Positions 36,807 to 45,825 are shown, counted from the first letter of the stretch. The stretch is 64,000 nt of DNA from JBHJHP01 sp042219825 (GCF_042219825.1 NZ_JBHJHQ010000004.1:588079-652078), one strand, 5' to 3'. The notes: generated by a model not told the origin, from the letters alone. Translations and numbers: made by a program.

Positions 36807-38255
36807 CTATTTTTTCCAGAAAGCTGCACTGAACATTACAATTATTGTAAAGAGTTCCAAACGTCCAAGAAGCATAAGGAAAGAGAGGTACCATTTTCCA
36901 AAGTCAGGAATATAGGCAAAATTAGCAGCCGGTCCAACATCCCCGATACCAGGACCAATGTTTCCGATACAGGTTACCACAGCGCCAACACTGGTTTCAA
37001 AATCAATTCCCAGAGCAGAAAGTACGACGATACTAACAATAATACTTATCACGTAGAATACGAAAAACGCCAGTACATTGGTTACAATTTCAGGTGCCAC
37101 CACCCTTGAATTATATCTTGCCGGAATAATTGCGTTGGGATGAATCAACCTTTTTAATTCGTATGAACTGTTTTTAATCAGCATGACAATACGTACGATT
37201 TTTATGCCACCACCTGTTGACCCGGCACTTCCTCCAAAGAACATCAGAATAAATATCAGGATCGAAAGCAATGGAAACCATGTCAGGTAATCTGCTGTAG
37301 CATAACCAGTGGTTGTTATGATAGAAACCACCTGAAAAAGCGAATCCCTGAATGCCCGTTCTAAACCAAGTCCGTGCTTATACATTAAACCTGCACCGAT
37401 AACGAGTGTAAAAAGGATCACAAAACCAAGATAGAACCGGAATTCTTCATTCTTAAAGACCTTTTTCGGTTTCAGTTTTATGGCAAAATATGTAAGGGTG
37501 AAATTGGTTCCTGCAAGGAACATGAAGAGAGTAATAACGTATTGAATATATGGTGATTCCCAATATGCTATACTGGCCTGTTTGGTTGAATAGCCGCCCG
37601 TTGCCATTGTTGTAAAGGAATGACAAACAGAATCGAAAACATCCATTCCTCCAAATGCCAGAAGTACTGTCTCTGCAATGGTTAATGCCAGATAAATTCC
37701 CCACAGTCTTTTAGCTGTTGATGTAATCTTAGGATGCAGCTTGTCGGGAGTTGGACCCGGAACTTCTGCAGCAAAAAGCTGCATTCCGCCAACTCCGAGA
37801 AAAGGAAGTACCGCAAGTGATAACACTATAATTCCCATACCGCCCAGCCACTGAATAATACTTCGCCAAAAAAGGATGCCATGTGGCAGGGCTTCAATGT
37901 CGTTTAATATGGAAGATCCGGTAGTGGTAAAACCTGACATGGTTTCGAAAAAACTGTCAGTAAAAGAAGGGATGTAACCGCCAATGTAGAATGGGAGAAG
38001 ACCAAAAAATGAAAAAACGATCCATACAAGACTTACAATGATATAACCTTCCCGCTTACCGATTTTTTTTCCTGCATGTCTCCCCAGGATACCAAAAATT
38101 ATTCCCGTCCCACCGGTTATAATAGCCGCCTTAATATGAGAAGTGATATCCGGTTCCTTATAAAACAGTGCCACTCCTGCGGTAACAAACATAAAAAATG
38201 CTTCTACCACCAAAAGTAGACCAAGAACCCGGAAAATCAACTTGTAATTTATCAT
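36807..38255 (-). CDS. trkH: TrkH-family potassium uptake channel subunit
   Basis: 482-residue inner-membrane protein with the four pseudo-repeated membrane-pore-membrane units of TrkH/KtrB. Selectivity-filter type segments are visible as SGFTTTGSS, ATGGYSTKQ, ITTTGYATADY and TCIGNIGPGIGDVGP. It is encoded 14 bp after the trkA gene and depends on that NAD-binding subunit for gating. Potassium uptake uses the proton or sodium gradient in this family. Confidence 0.93.
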   Translation of the reverse strand: MINYKLIFRVLGLLLVVEAFFMFVTAGVALFYKEPDITSHIKAAIITGGTGIIFGILGRHAGKKIGKREGYIIVSLVWIVFSFFGLLPFYIGGYIPSFTDSFFETMSGFTTTGSSILNDIEALPHGILFWRSIIQWLGGMGIIVLSLAVLPFLGVGGMQLFAAEVPGPTPDKLHPKITSTAKRLWGIYLALTIAETVLLAFGGMDVFDSVCHSFTTMATGGYSTKQASIAYWESPYIQYVITLFMFLAGTNFTLTYFAIKLKPKKVFKNEEFRFYLGFVILFTLVIGAGLMYKHGLGLERAFRDSLFQVVSIITTTGYATADYLTWFPLLSILIFILMFFGGSAGSTGGGIKIVRIVMLIKNSSYELKRLIHPNAIIPARYNSRVVAPEIVTNVLAFFVFYVISIIVSIVVLSALGIDFETSVGAVVTCIGNIGPGIGDVGPAANFAYIPDFGKWYLSFLMLLGRLELFTIIVMFSAAFWKK

Positions 38256-38269
38256 CAGGCCAGTATGGA

Positions 38270-39601
38270 TTAGAAAAGTTTTTCAATTTTTCTGATACCG
38301 GATGGCAGACAGAAAACAATTACCTGATCACCGGTCAGAATCTGAAGATCTCCATGTGCAATAAAAATCTCTCCGTTTCGAATAACGGCCCCGATATTTA
38401 CATCGCGTGGAAGTTTCATTTCATTTAATTTACCCCGTGTTATTTTTGAACCATCTGTAGCCACTAATTCCATAACTTCGGCATCGGATGCTGTGAGACA
38501 TTTAACATGAGATACCTCAGCATTCAATGTAAGCTGGTATATATGGCTAGCGGCAATACGCTTTTTATTGATAATTGTTCCTACGCCGAAGTTTTCAGCT
38601 AATCCAAAATAATCAATGTTTTCTACTTCGGCAACCGTCTTTTTAACGCCCATTTGTTTTGCAAGCATACATGACAGAATATTGGTTTCCGCATTTCCTG
38701 TTAGCGCTACAAATGCATCCATTTTATCTATCCCTTCTTCCCTTAGAAGGTCCATGTCGCGTCCGTCGCCATTTATCACAAGCGCTCTGTCCAGTTTATC
38801 CACAATTTTAAAACTGCGGGCTTTATCAATTTCCACAATTTTTACATTGTAATAGTCGGGAACAAACTGCGCCGTTTTAATTCCGATGCGTGATCCTCCC
38901 ATGATCATCACATTTCTTACATCGAAATTCTTTTTACCGGCACGTTCTTTTACAACCGGAAGTTGTGCTTTTGTCGTAATAAAATAAACAATGTCGCCGT
39001 CTTCTATCTCATCATCTCCGGTTGGTATAATGGTGTCATAACCTCTCGTGATAGCCAGGATCCGGTAATTCTCATCACGTGCATCAAGATAAGCAAGTGG
39101 TTTATTTACAATCGGTGCATTTCCCCGAATCTTAAGTCCGATTAGAATCAGTTCCCCATCAGAAAAATCAAACAACTGACGAATGCCCGGCATACGCAAT
39201 GACTGCACAATCTCGCGTGCTGCCAGCATCTCAGGATAAATGAGTGAATCAACGCCAAAACGTTTGAAGCGTTCTATATTTTCAGGCTGTACATAATCAT
39301 TGTTGTCAATTCTGGCAACCGTCATTTTTGCACCAAGGTCTTTTGCCAGAATACAGGAAGTTATATTTTCAGATTCATATGGTGTTACCGCGATAAAAAG
39401 ATCAGCATTTTTTATGTTGCTGTCTTTTAAATCGTAAATTGATACCGGACTACCTGCATGTGTCATGAGGTCGAAATTGGCATCCAGTGGTTTTAAATGT
39501 TCTTCTTTCTGATCCAAAAGAACGATGTCATGACGTTCTGTGGATAACATTTTTGCAAGGTGAGTACCTACTTGTCCGGCTCCTGCAATTACAATATTCA
39601 T
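38270..39601 (-). CDS. trkA: TrkA potassium uptake regulatory subunit
   Basis: 443 residues made of two tandem RCK units, each with a Rossmann NAD-binding half and a RCK_C half. The first begins MNIVIAGAGQVGTHLAKML, the second VMIMGGSRIGIKTAQF; both contain the acidic residue after strand two (LLDQKE, IVEIDKA) and the CILAKDLGA / CMLAKQMGV blocks. It peripherally gates TrkH, which is encoded immediately downstream. A TAAATTTG box (39645-39638, minus strand) is a candidate -7 element. Confidence 0.95.
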   Translation of the reverse strand: MNIVIAGAGQVGTHLAKMLSTERHDIVLLDQKEEHLKPLDANFDLMTHAGSPVSIYDLKDSNIKNADLFIAVTPYESENITSCILAKDLGAKMTVARIDNNDYVQPENIERFKRFGVDSLIYPEMLAAREIVQSLRMPGIRQLFDFSDGELILIGLKIRGNAPIVNKPLAYLDARDENYRILAITRGYDTIIPTGDDEIEDGDIVYFITTKAQLPVVKERAGKKNFDVRNVMIMGGSRIGIKTAQFVPDYYNVKIVEIDKARSFKIVDKLDRALVINGDGRDMDLLREEGIDKMDAFVALTGNAETNILSCMLAKQMGVKKTVAEVENIDYFGLAENFGVGTIINKKRIAASHIYQLTLNAEVSHVKCLTASDAEVMELVATDGSKITRGKLNEMKLPRDVNIGAVIRNGEIFIAHGDLQILTGDQVIVFCLPSGIRKIEKLF

Positions 39602-39897
39602 AGTGTTGTTCCTTTCTCTCTAATAGCAAATCAGGTGCAAATTTAATATGAAAAACCCATATGGCTAAATTTAGAGTATGAATTACAGTTAAAAATTTGT
39701 TATAGATCTGTAAATCAATTTTATATCATGCATTAAATATGGAAAATACGGCAAAGAGGATATGTTGAAAGTTTTGGAATAATTTTGTGTTGCTAAGTAT
39801 CTGTTTTGAGCAAAAGATGCAGTAAATCAGATAGCTACACGGAAGGTATTCATATAATCATTATATTGTGAGGCTATTTTAATCTAATACAAGTCGT

Positions 39898-40635
39898 ATG
39901 CAAAGCTTTTTTAATCCGGCAGAACATAGTGATATTCTGATTCCAATGTATGGAAAAATTCATTTGCTGACCCTGGCTGGTGTCGTTGTTTTGGTTTTAT
40001 TAATGATGCTGAATAAAAAGGGAATAAGGAGACTAGCCGGAAACCGCAGGTTTATGGTAAGGTTTATTATGGGTTACATGCTTATTGAAATGCTTTACTG
40101 GACGCTAATCTGGGCTTTTAAAGTAGAACCGTATTTTGAACGATTCCCACTGCATCTTTGTGCTTCGTTATCCATTCTGATGCCTGTTCTGATCCTAACC
40201 CGGAAATATGGTTTATTCCGCTTCTTTTCCTATTGGTCATTATGCGCAGGGTTTATATCTTTTGTGAATCCAAGTTTTATACATGATGCTCCAATGAGTT
40301 TCCCGTTTATTCATTATCTCATCAGGCATTATTTCCTTTTCATTATCCCGATTTTTATGCAAATAGGTTTGGAATTTAAACACAGCTACAGGGAATTTCT
40401 GGTCTCAATTGCCAGTCTGGCAGGATATGCGTTGTTCATCTTTTTCCTGGATTGGGCAACCGGCGCTAACTATATGCATCTGGGTAAGCATAATCCATTG
40501 GATATAGGCTTTTTACCTTCAAGCTTTACTGCCTGGCCATGGAGCTATCCCAGTTTTGTAGGTGTGGGAATTATCCTGCTGCACCTGGCCTATTTAGGAC
40601 TTAAAGGAATAGAATTAAAAGAAGTGAAAAGATAG
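39898..40635 (+). CDS. TIGR02206/YwaF-family integral membrane protein
   Basis: 245 residues with about six to seven membrane segments. The sequence FPLHLCASLSILMPVLIL, a histidine-containing helix after an acidic residue, and IHYLIRHYFLFIIPIFM match the YwaF/TIGR02206 family of unknown function. Transcribed alone. The 296 bp upstream show no clear promoter or repeat. Confidence 0.8.
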   Translation: MQSFFNPAEHSDILIPMYGKIHLLTLAGVVVLVLLMMLNKKGIRRLAGNRRFMVRFIMGYMLIEMLYWTLIWAFKVEPYFERFPLHLCASLSILMPVLILTRKYGLFRFFSYWSLCAGFISFVNPSFIHDAPMSFPFIHYLIRHYFLFIIPIFMQIGLEFKHSYREFLVSIASLAGYALFIFFLDWATGANYMHLGKHNPLDIGFLPSSFTAWPWSYPSFVGVGIILLHLAYLGLKGIELKEVKR

Positions 40636-40724
40636 AAAAGCCAGATTGTTATTTATGGAATGCGTGCTAATCTATTTTTAAGAAGGGATAAAACAATTTT
40701 TTGAAGATATTGAAGTGTAAATGT

Positions 40725-40756
40725 TTGGGAATCACAGAAAAAATGTGTTATTTTGC
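40725..40756 (+). promoter_or_regulatory. Promoter of the S15 gene
   Basis: TTTG (40725-40728), a 21-nt spacer and TATTTTG (40750-40756), a one-base-shorter form of TAnnTTTG. Predicted start near 40762, giving a leader of about 20 nt before the ATG at 40782. Confidence 0.5.
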
Positions 40757-40781
40757 GCTCCGATTAAATAAATAATTAATT

Positions 40782-41054
40782 ATGAGTTATTTGACACCAG
40801 AGAAAAAGCAAGAGATCTTCGGGACTCACGGAAAGTCTAATTCTGATACTGGCAGCCCAGAGGCGCAGATAGCATTATTTTCATACCGTATTTCCCACTT
40901 AACAGAACATTTAAAGATCAATAAAAAAGACTTTGCTACTGAACGTTCTTTGAAAAAACTCGTTGGTAAACGTCGTCGTCTGCTTGATTACTTAAAATCA
41001 AAAGATATTGAACGTTACCGCGCAATTATCAAAGAACTTGGAATTCGCCGTTAA
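40782..41054 (+). CDS. rpsO: 30S ribosomal protein S15
   Basis: 90 residues, full length for S15, with GKSNSDTGSPEAQIALFSYRISHLTEHLK and the C-terminal LVGKRRRLLDYLKSKDIERYRAIIKELGIRR. It binds the three-way junction of 16S rRNA helices 20-22 early in small-subunit assembly. Single gene with its own promoter and terminator. No pnp gene follows, unlike in many other bacteria. Confidence 0.98.
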   Translation: MSYLTPEKKQEIFGTHGKSNSDTGSPEAQIALFSYRISHLTEHLKINKKDFATERSLKKLVGKRRRLLDYLKSKDIERYRAIIKELGIRR

Positions 41055-41075
41055 TTCCAACACTCTTAAAAAATT

Positions 41076-41106
41076 AAAGCCGTCTGAATTTTCAGACGGC
41101 TTTTTT
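41076..41106 (+). terminator. Intrinsic terminator after rpsO
   Basis: Perfect 13-bp inverted repeat (41076-41088 and 41091-41103, core GCCGTCTGAA / TTCAGACGGC) with a 2-nt loop and a run of T to 41106. It may also serve the convergent methyltransferase gene in the other direction, since A residues precede it. Confidence 0.93.
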
Positions 41107-41113
41107 ATGTTTT

Positions 41114-41899
41114 TTATTTGACACCCTTTAGCGCATAAATCATCGGTAGTTTACCCTCAAGTCCCCGGATCTTAAACTTTCCGGGTTCGGTTTCAACCGT
41201 ATTTTGAAAACAATCATAGGGCGAGTAATCGAATTCTCTGAAAATTTCTATTGATATGCCATTTTGTTTTAAAGCTGTAAATATATCAGAAAGAGTATGG
41301 TTCCACGAAACTGATTCTAGTTCAAGGGTTTCACTGCCGTCGGTATACGATCCTTTTTCGGTTTCAACAATAGAACCGGTATTAAAATAACCATATTCTA
41401 CCGACTTAAAATCATAACTGAACATCCATACTACCGGATGGAATTCTGCCAATATGAAAGACCCTCCAGGTTTGAGGTAGCGATTTATAATTCCGGCCCA
41501 ACGCTCAATATCAGGCAACCATCCAATGGTGCCGTAACTGGTAAATACAATATCGAAAGTTTTGTTAAGGTGTTTGGGAAGATCGTAAATATCACAACGA
41601 ATAAATTTGGCTCTTAAATTGGTGCTCTTGCTCAGTTCTCTTGCTTTCTCAATGGCCACGTCCGATAAATCAACACCGGTTACATTAGCGCCCATCCTAG
41701 CAAGTGACAATGTATCCTGTCCGAAATGGCATTGCAAATGCAAAATTTTTTTTCCGGTAATATCACCAAGCAAATCAAGCTCAATGCAGTTCAGGCTATT
41801 TCTACCCTGCAGAAATGATTCATTGTCGTAGAACGCTGATCCGAAATGAACTTTGGTTCGTTCATTCCATAATTTTCGGTTGATATCTATATAATTCAT
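41114..41899 (-). CDS. Class I SAM-dependent methyltransferase
   Basis: 261 residues from the ATG at 41899 (MNYIDINRKLWNERTKVHF); the longer reading begins with GTG and adds an unrelated hydrophobic leader. SAM-binding motifs: ILHLQCHFGQDTLSLARMGANVTGVDLS (motif I and the acidic residue after strand two), CDIYDL and FDIVFTSYGTIGWLPD. It most resembles small-molecule methyltransferases of the UbiE/COQ5-like superfamily; substrate unknown. Transcribed alone. Confidence 0.85.
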   Translation of the reverse strand: MNYIDINRKLWNERTKVHFGSAFYDNESFLQGRNSLNCIELDLLGDITGKKILHLQCHFGQDTLSLARMGANVTGVDLSDVAIEKARELSKSTNLRAKFIRCDIYDLPKHLNKTFDIVFTSYGTIGWLPDIERWAGIINRYLKPGGSFILAEFHPVVWMFSYDFKSVEYGYFNTGSIVETEKGSYTDGSETLELESVSWNHTLSDIFTALKQNGISIEIFREFDYSPYDCFQNTVETEPGKFKIRGLEGKLPMIYALKGVK

Positions 41900-42238
41900 G
41901 CTGCAAAATAATAAAATTAGCAATGTAAAAGGGGGCTTATATCCAGTTATGTGCTGTAAATCAGATATTAAGTTAAAAAACAGCAATAAATAATACACAC
42001 CTTAAATATTAAATGTACATTTGTTGCGATTTCAGGTTTGAAAATTTGTGCTTTCATTTTCTAATTTCCATTTAGCTCTTAGTCAATTTCAGTTCACCTT
42101 TTTGAATCCTTATTAGTTTTGATATCAGACATATATTATTGGTTATGCTGTTTCAATCTGAACAAAGCAGGATATTTTAGCTTTAGCGTATGCCATTTTT
42201 CTGATCTGGTATCAGGTTACACATTTAAAAGAGAAAAA
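41900..42238. other. 339-bp divergent intergenic region
   Basis: Between the divergent methyltransferase and RRM-protein genes. Two TAnnTTTG-type boxes point toward the RRM gene: TACATTTG (42016-42023) and TAGTTTTG (42114-42121); neither has a convincing -33 element. Either would give a long leader (about 110-210 nt), as is usual for cold-shock type genes. No open frame or repeat was seen. Confidence 0.45.
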
Positions 42239-42493
42239 ATGAATATTTATGTTGGGAACCTTGATTTTAAGGTTAATGAGTATGATTTAGAACAGTTATT
42301 TAATGACTTTGGATCGGTAAGTGAAGCGAAAGTTATTATAGACAAGTATAGTGGCAGGAGCAAAGGTTTTGGCTTTGTGACCATGGAAGACGATGAAGAA
42401 GCTAAAAAAGCAATTGATGGTTTAAATGGCTCTTCATTCAAGGCCAGAGATTTGATTGTAAATGAAGCAAAACCAAAGAAAACAAGTTTTTAA
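42239..42493 (+). CDS. Single-RRM RNA-binding protein
   Basis: 84 residues starting at the ATG at 42239; an upstream reading to 42119 adds a leader unlike the family. It is one RNA-recognition motif: RNP2 is IYVGNL at residues 2-7, RNP1 is KGFGFVTM. A short basic tail (KPKKTSF) follows. Such proteins are abundant in Bacteroidota and Cyanobacteria and bind single-stranded RNA. First gene of a tight cluster: cold-shock protein 12 bp downstream, then a FabK-like enzyme and another cold-shock-domain protein. Confidence 0.92.
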   Translation: MNIYVGNLDFKVNEYDLEQLFNDFGSVSEAKVIIDKYSGRSKGFGFVTMEDDEEAKKAIDGLNGSSFKARDLIVNEAKPKKTSF

Positions 42494-42505
42494 GAATTGA
42501 TAATT

Positions 42506-42706
42506 ATGCAGAAAGGAAAAGTAAAATGGTACGATGATATCAAAGGTTTTGGATTCATCGAGTCTGAAAATGATGGTGACATTTTTGTACATCGCTCAGG
42601 TCTTGATAGTCCATATAGTGGTTTACAGAATGAACAGGAAGTAACTTTTGATACAAAACGGGGCGAAAAAGGCCTTGTAGCGTTAAATGTAAGATCGGCT
42701 AATTAA
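42506..42706 (+). CDS. Cold-shock domain protein (CspA family)
   Basis: 66 residues from the ATG at 42506 (MQKGKVKWYDDIKGFGFIES); a TTG nine bases upstream is less likely. RNP1 (KGFGFI) and RNP2-like (DIFVHRS) motifs of the OB-fold are intact. It binds single-stranded nucleic acid and acts as an RNA chaperone. It is sandwiched between the RRM protein and the FabK-like enzyme with 12 and 7 bp gaps, so one mRNA is expected. Confidence 0.93.
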   Translation: MQKGKVKWYDDIKGFGFIESENDGDIFVHRSGLDSPYSGLQNEQEVTFDTKRGEKGLVALNVRSAN

Positions 42707-42713
42707 GATTACG

Positions 42714-43793
42714 TTGAAAGCATTTAATATAGGAGATTTAAGAATACCCATTCCAATCATTCAGGGCGGAATGGGTATTGGTATTTCTTTATCCGGCCTG
42801 GCATCTGCGGTGGCAAATATGGGTGGTGTTGGTGTGATTTCTACTGTTGGTATTGGATTTATTGAAGACAGTAGCAGTTTTAACCTTAAAAATAAACATA
42901 TTGAAGCCATACGGAAAGAGATACAAAAAGCAAGGGAGAAGACCAGGGGAATACTTGGGGTAAATATCATGTCGGTGATCACAAACTTTTCTGATATGGT
43001 ACGAACTTCCATTGAGGAGGGGATTGATATTATTTTTTCTGGCGCAGGTTTACCACTTGATCTTCCCAAATACCTCGGTGAAGGAATTAAAACCAAACTG
43101 GTGCCAATCGTATCTTCGGGACGTGCAGCATCTATTTTGTGCTCAAAATGGAAGCAGAATTACGATTACCTCCCTGATGCTCTTGTTGTGGAGGGGCCAA
43201 AGGCAGGAGGACATCTTGGGTTTAAACCTGATGTTATCAGCGATGAAAACCAGTCCCTTGAAAACCTGGTGTCAGATGTGTTGGTTGTAACCCGGGACAT
43301 GAAGGAAAAATATAATGTGGATATTCCGGTTATAGCGGCCGGAGGCATTTATTCAGGCGAAGATATGTATCAAATCATGGAAAGAGGTGCTTCTGCCGTT
43401 CAGTTGGGAACAAGATTTGTTGCCACTGAGGAGTGCGATGCATCCATTGATTTTAAAAATACATTTATTAACGCAAGGGAAGCGGATATCCGGATCATTA
43501 AAAGTCCGGTAGGCTTGCCGGGACGCACAATTAATAACAATTTTCTTGATGATGCATATGCAGGGTTGCGCAGGCCAAAATCATGCAAATATAATTGCAT
43601 CAAAACCTGCGATCCTAAAACAACATCATACTGTATTGCAGACGCTCTTTTGGCAGCGTATCATGGAAATATGAAAGACGGATTTGCTTTTACCGGTGCT
43701 AATGCCGAAAAAGTAGACCGCATATCAACTGTTAAGCAGGTATTTGAAGATTTAATAGCAGAATTTAAAAACAGAAAAAGTTTAAATCAATAA
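42714..43793 (+). CDS. Nitronate monooxygenase / FabK-like flavoprotein
   Basis: 359-residue FMN-binding TIM barrel. Diagnostic segments: PIIQGGMGIGISLSGLASAVAN at the N-terminus, LGVNIMSV, VEGPKAGGHLGF with the catalytic-type histidine, VIAAGGIYSGEDM (phosphate binding) and GASAVQLGTRFVATEEC. The extended C-terminus has a cysteine cluster (CKYNCIKTCDPKTTSYC). The family includes nitronate monooxygenases and enoyl-ACP reductase II, and sequence alone does not separate them. It begins with TTG at 42714; no in-frame ATG lies upstream before a stop. Its place within an RNA-binding cluster is odd. Confidence 0.85.
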   Translation: MKAFNIGDLRIPIPIIQGGMGIGISLSGLASAVANMGGVGVISTVGIGFIEDSSSFNLKNKHIEAIRKEIQKAREKTRGILGVNIMSVITNFSDMVRTSIEEGIDIIFSGAGLPLDLPKYLGEGIKTKLVPIVSSGRAASILCSKWKQNYDYLPDALVVEGPKAGGHLGFKPDVISDENQSLENLVSDVLVVTRDMKEKYNVDIPVIAAGGIYSGEDMYQIMERGASAVQLGTRFVATEECDASIDFKNTFINAREADIRIIKSPVGLPGRTINNNFLDDAYAGLRRPKSCKYNCIKTCDPKTTSYCIADALLAAYHGNMKDGFAFTGANAEKVDRISTVKQVFEDLIAEFKNRKSLNQ

Positions 43794-43811
43794 TCATTTT
43801 AAAAATTATTT

Positions 43812-44264
43812 ATGGGAAGATCACAGGAAACCTTTAATAAAAAAGAAGTCAGAAACAAAAAAGAAAAGAAAAGAAAAGACAAAGAAAAAAAGAGACTGGC
43901 CAGAAAAGAAGGTGATAAGAAAAACAGTCTTGATGATATGATTGCCTATGTGGATGAGAACGGACAAATTACGTCCACACCACCTGATCCGGATAAAAAG
44001 ACCGAAGTAGAACTGGACGATATTGAGATAAGTACGCCAAAGATGGATGAGTCGAATCGTCCTGATCCCGTTCGCAAGGGTATTGTTATCTTTTTTAATG
44101 ATTCCAAAGGTTATGGCTTTTTAAAGGATAAGGAGACACAGGAGAAAATTTTTGTTCATGCCAATAACCTGAATGAAGAGATTAAGGAAGGCAATGTTGT
44201 TACTTTCGAAGTAGAAAAAGGGCTCAAGGGGCTCAATGCAGTAAGGGTTTCAGTGGTAAAGTAA
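43812..44264 (+). CDS. Cold-shock domain protein with lysine-rich N-terminal extension
   Basis: 150 residues. Residues 1-40 are almost entirely charged (KKEVRNKKEKKRKDKEKKR), a likely unstructured RNA-binding tail; residues 41-85 are acidic; the last 65 form a cold-shock OB-fold (GIVIFFNDSKGYGFLKD, KIFVHANNL, VTFEVEKGLKGLNAV). This architecture is widespread in Bacteroidota. It follows the FabK-like gene by 18 bp and closes the cluster. Confidence 0.9.
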   Translation: MGRSQETFNKKEVRNKKEKKRKDKEKKRLARKEGDKKNSLDDMIAYVDENGQITSTPPDPDKKTEVELDDIEISTPKMDESNRPDPVRKGIVIFFNDSKGYGFLKDKETQEKIFVHANNLNEEIKEGNVVTFEVEKGLKGLNAVRVSVVK

Positions 44265-44348
44265 GTTTTCATAATCCATTTAATAGTTTCGGTTTCATTG
44301 TATTAATTCGCGGAACCATGATTCCACGGATTAAATGACGATATGGCT

Positions 44349-44385
44349 GTCAGTGTTGTTAATATCACTGACATGTTTATCTTTG
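44349..44385 (+). promoter_or_regulatory. Promoter of the YjbQ gene overlapped by an inverted repeat
   Basis: TTG (44356-44358), 19-nt spacer and TATCTTTG (44378-44385) match the Bacteroidota promoter; start predicted near 44391, 11 nt before the ATG. A perfect 7-bp inverted repeat GTCAGTG / CACTGAC (44349-44355 and 44366-44372) with a 10-nt spacer covers the -33 region, a typical placement for a repressor site. It could alternatively be a weak hairpin ending the upstream transcript. Confidence 0.5.
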
Positions 44386-44401
44386 TGTTCACTAAACAGG
44401 T

Positions 44402-44812
44402 ATGCAGCAATTATTTACCATATCTACCAATGTGCACGAGGGACTGTTTGACATTACCCGTCAGGTGGAAGAGATTGTCCGTCAGTCGGACGTTGAGCAA
44501 GGATTGGTTTCTGTCTATGTTCAGGGAGCTACAGCTGGTATTATGATCCAGGAAAACTGGGACGATTCTGTACAAAATGATGTCGTAACTTTATTGCGTA
44601 AATTAATACCACATGGCGTTTGGGAACACGACGCGCAGGACAACAACGGGGACTCTCATTTAAAAGCAGGATTGGTTAGTCCTTCAGAGACAATTCCTCT
44701 TATAAACGGCAGGATGGGGCTTTCTATCTGGCAGAATATTTTTCTGTGTGAATTTGACGGACCACGTGATAAACGGTCTGTAGTTGTCACAATTATTAAA
44801 GATCAAACTTAA
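44402..44812 (+). CDS. YjbQ/UPF0047 family protein
   Basis: 136 residues, full length for the family. Motifs: GLFDITRQVEEIVRQS, VYVQGATAGIMIQE, and DNNGDSHLKAGLVSPSETIPLINGRMGLSIWQNIFLCEFDGPR, which holds the conserved Asp/His and the Trp-Gln block. Some relatives have secondary thiamine-phosphate-synthase activity in vitro; the physiological role is unclear. Its stop overlaps the start of the downstream methyltransferase (TAATG). Confidence 0.9.
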   Translation: MQQLFTISTNVHEGLFDITRQVEEIVRQSDVEQGLVSVYVQGATAGIMIQENWDDSVQNDVVTLLRKLIPHGVWEHDAQDNNGDSHLKAGLVSPSETIPLINGRMGLSIWQNIFLCEFDGPRDKRSVVVTIIKDQT

Positions 44813-45606
44813 TGGGAAACACCTCTTTCAGAATTCGATCTTTTATAATACATCTTATCACTGCCATTCGGAACAACAAAGGTTTCGGTGTGCAGTCTCC
44901 ATTTGCATACAATCTGCTGAAAGAAGCTATTCATGGTGATCATTCGTTTTATTCATTTCTGGATCTCAGAAAGGAGAAAAACAGGATGCTGAGGATAAAG
45001 CGGGAGATTGAGGTCGAGGATTTTGGTGCCGGTGGCTACAGCAGATATTTGTGCCCTGTTTGTGAGGTCGTATTCAAATCTGTAAAATCCACGGGGCAGC
45101 AGGAAATGTTGTTTCGTTTGGTCAACCACATGAAATCTTCAACCATACTGGAACTGGGAACTTCACTGGGCCTGACAACTGCATATCTTGCTTCAGCAAA
45201 TCCTAAGGCACAGGTGGTAACCATCGAAGCCTGCCATGCCTGTGCAAAAGAAGCTGCTGATCTTTGGAAAAAACTGAACCTAACAAATATTACACTTATT
45301 GAAGATACGTTTGATAATAAACTTCTGCCAGCATTAAAGCTACTTAAAAATGTTGATTTTGTATTTATTGACGGGAACCATACCGGTGAGGCTCTTGAAC
45401 GTTATTTTGAACAGATTCTGCCATACTGTACTGAAAATTGTATGGTTGTTGCTGATGATATTTACTGGTCGCACGATATGTATGATAGCTGGTTGAGGAT
45501 AAAAGGTCATTCTTCGGTACGCGTTTCCTTTAATCTATTTCATATGGGGATTATGGTTTTGAATTCTGAAGTTACCCCCGGACATTATAAGGCGATAGTT
45601 TTATAA
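44812..45606 (+). CDS. SAM-dependent O-methyltransferase-like protein
   Basis: 264 residues starting in a one-base stop/start overlap with yjbQ. SAM-binding motifs: ILELGTSLGLTTAYLASANPKAQVVTIEACHACA, IEDTFDN, VDFVFIDGNHTGEALERYFEQIL and MVVADDIYWS. An N-terminal extension of about 100 residues (FGVQSPFAYNLLKEAI) is typical of the Bacteroidota version, often annotated as class I methyltransferase. Substrate unknown; coupling with yjbQ suggests a shared regulatory unit. Confidence 0.82.
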   Translation: MGNTSFRIRSFIIHLITAIRNNKGFGVQSPFAYNLLKEAIHGDHSFYSFLDLRKEKNRMLRIKREIEVEDFGAGGYSRYLCPVCEVVFKSVKSTGQQEMLFRLVNHMKSSTILELGTSLGLTTAYLASANPKAQVVTIEACHACAKEAADLWKKLNLTNITLIEDTFDNKLLPALKLLKNVDFVFIDGNHTGEALERYFEQILPYCTENCMVVADDIYWSHDMYDSWLRIKGHSSVRVSFNLFHMGIMVLNSEVTPGHYKAIVL

Positions 45607-45730
45607 TAGAATCAAGATACAAGACAAGAATCAAGACGGTATAACTTATCACTTTTACTTACAACTTACAACTTACAACATATTACTTACAACTTATTAC
45701 TTACAACTTATTACTTATTACTCACAGCTA
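45607..45730 (+). repeat. Composite intergenic repeat, copy 2
   Basis: Follows the methyltransferase stop. The first module (45607-45637) contains 'caagatacaagacaagaatcaagac'-type words, and the second (45656-45725) has six or more 'acttacaact/acttatt' units. Positions 45677-45710 are identical to 1193-1226 over 34 nt. Confidence 0.78.
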
Positions 45731-45825
45731 GTGACTTTGTTAATAATTTGGTCATAGTTTGAACACACTAAATTCGGGCCCTGCATCGTTATTTTAGTTA
45801 ATTTGTAAATCAAAACTCAAAACTG

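Noticed and set aside
42761..43096. Long minus-strand frame inside the FabK-like gene
   Set aside because: Opposite-strand shadow of a well-supported gene; low-complexity Pro/Ser/Ile-rich translation without family features.
45656..45725. Tandem 'acttacaact' units considered as a CRISPR array
   Set aside because: Units are adjacent and low-complexity, with no spacers of constant length and no cas genes.
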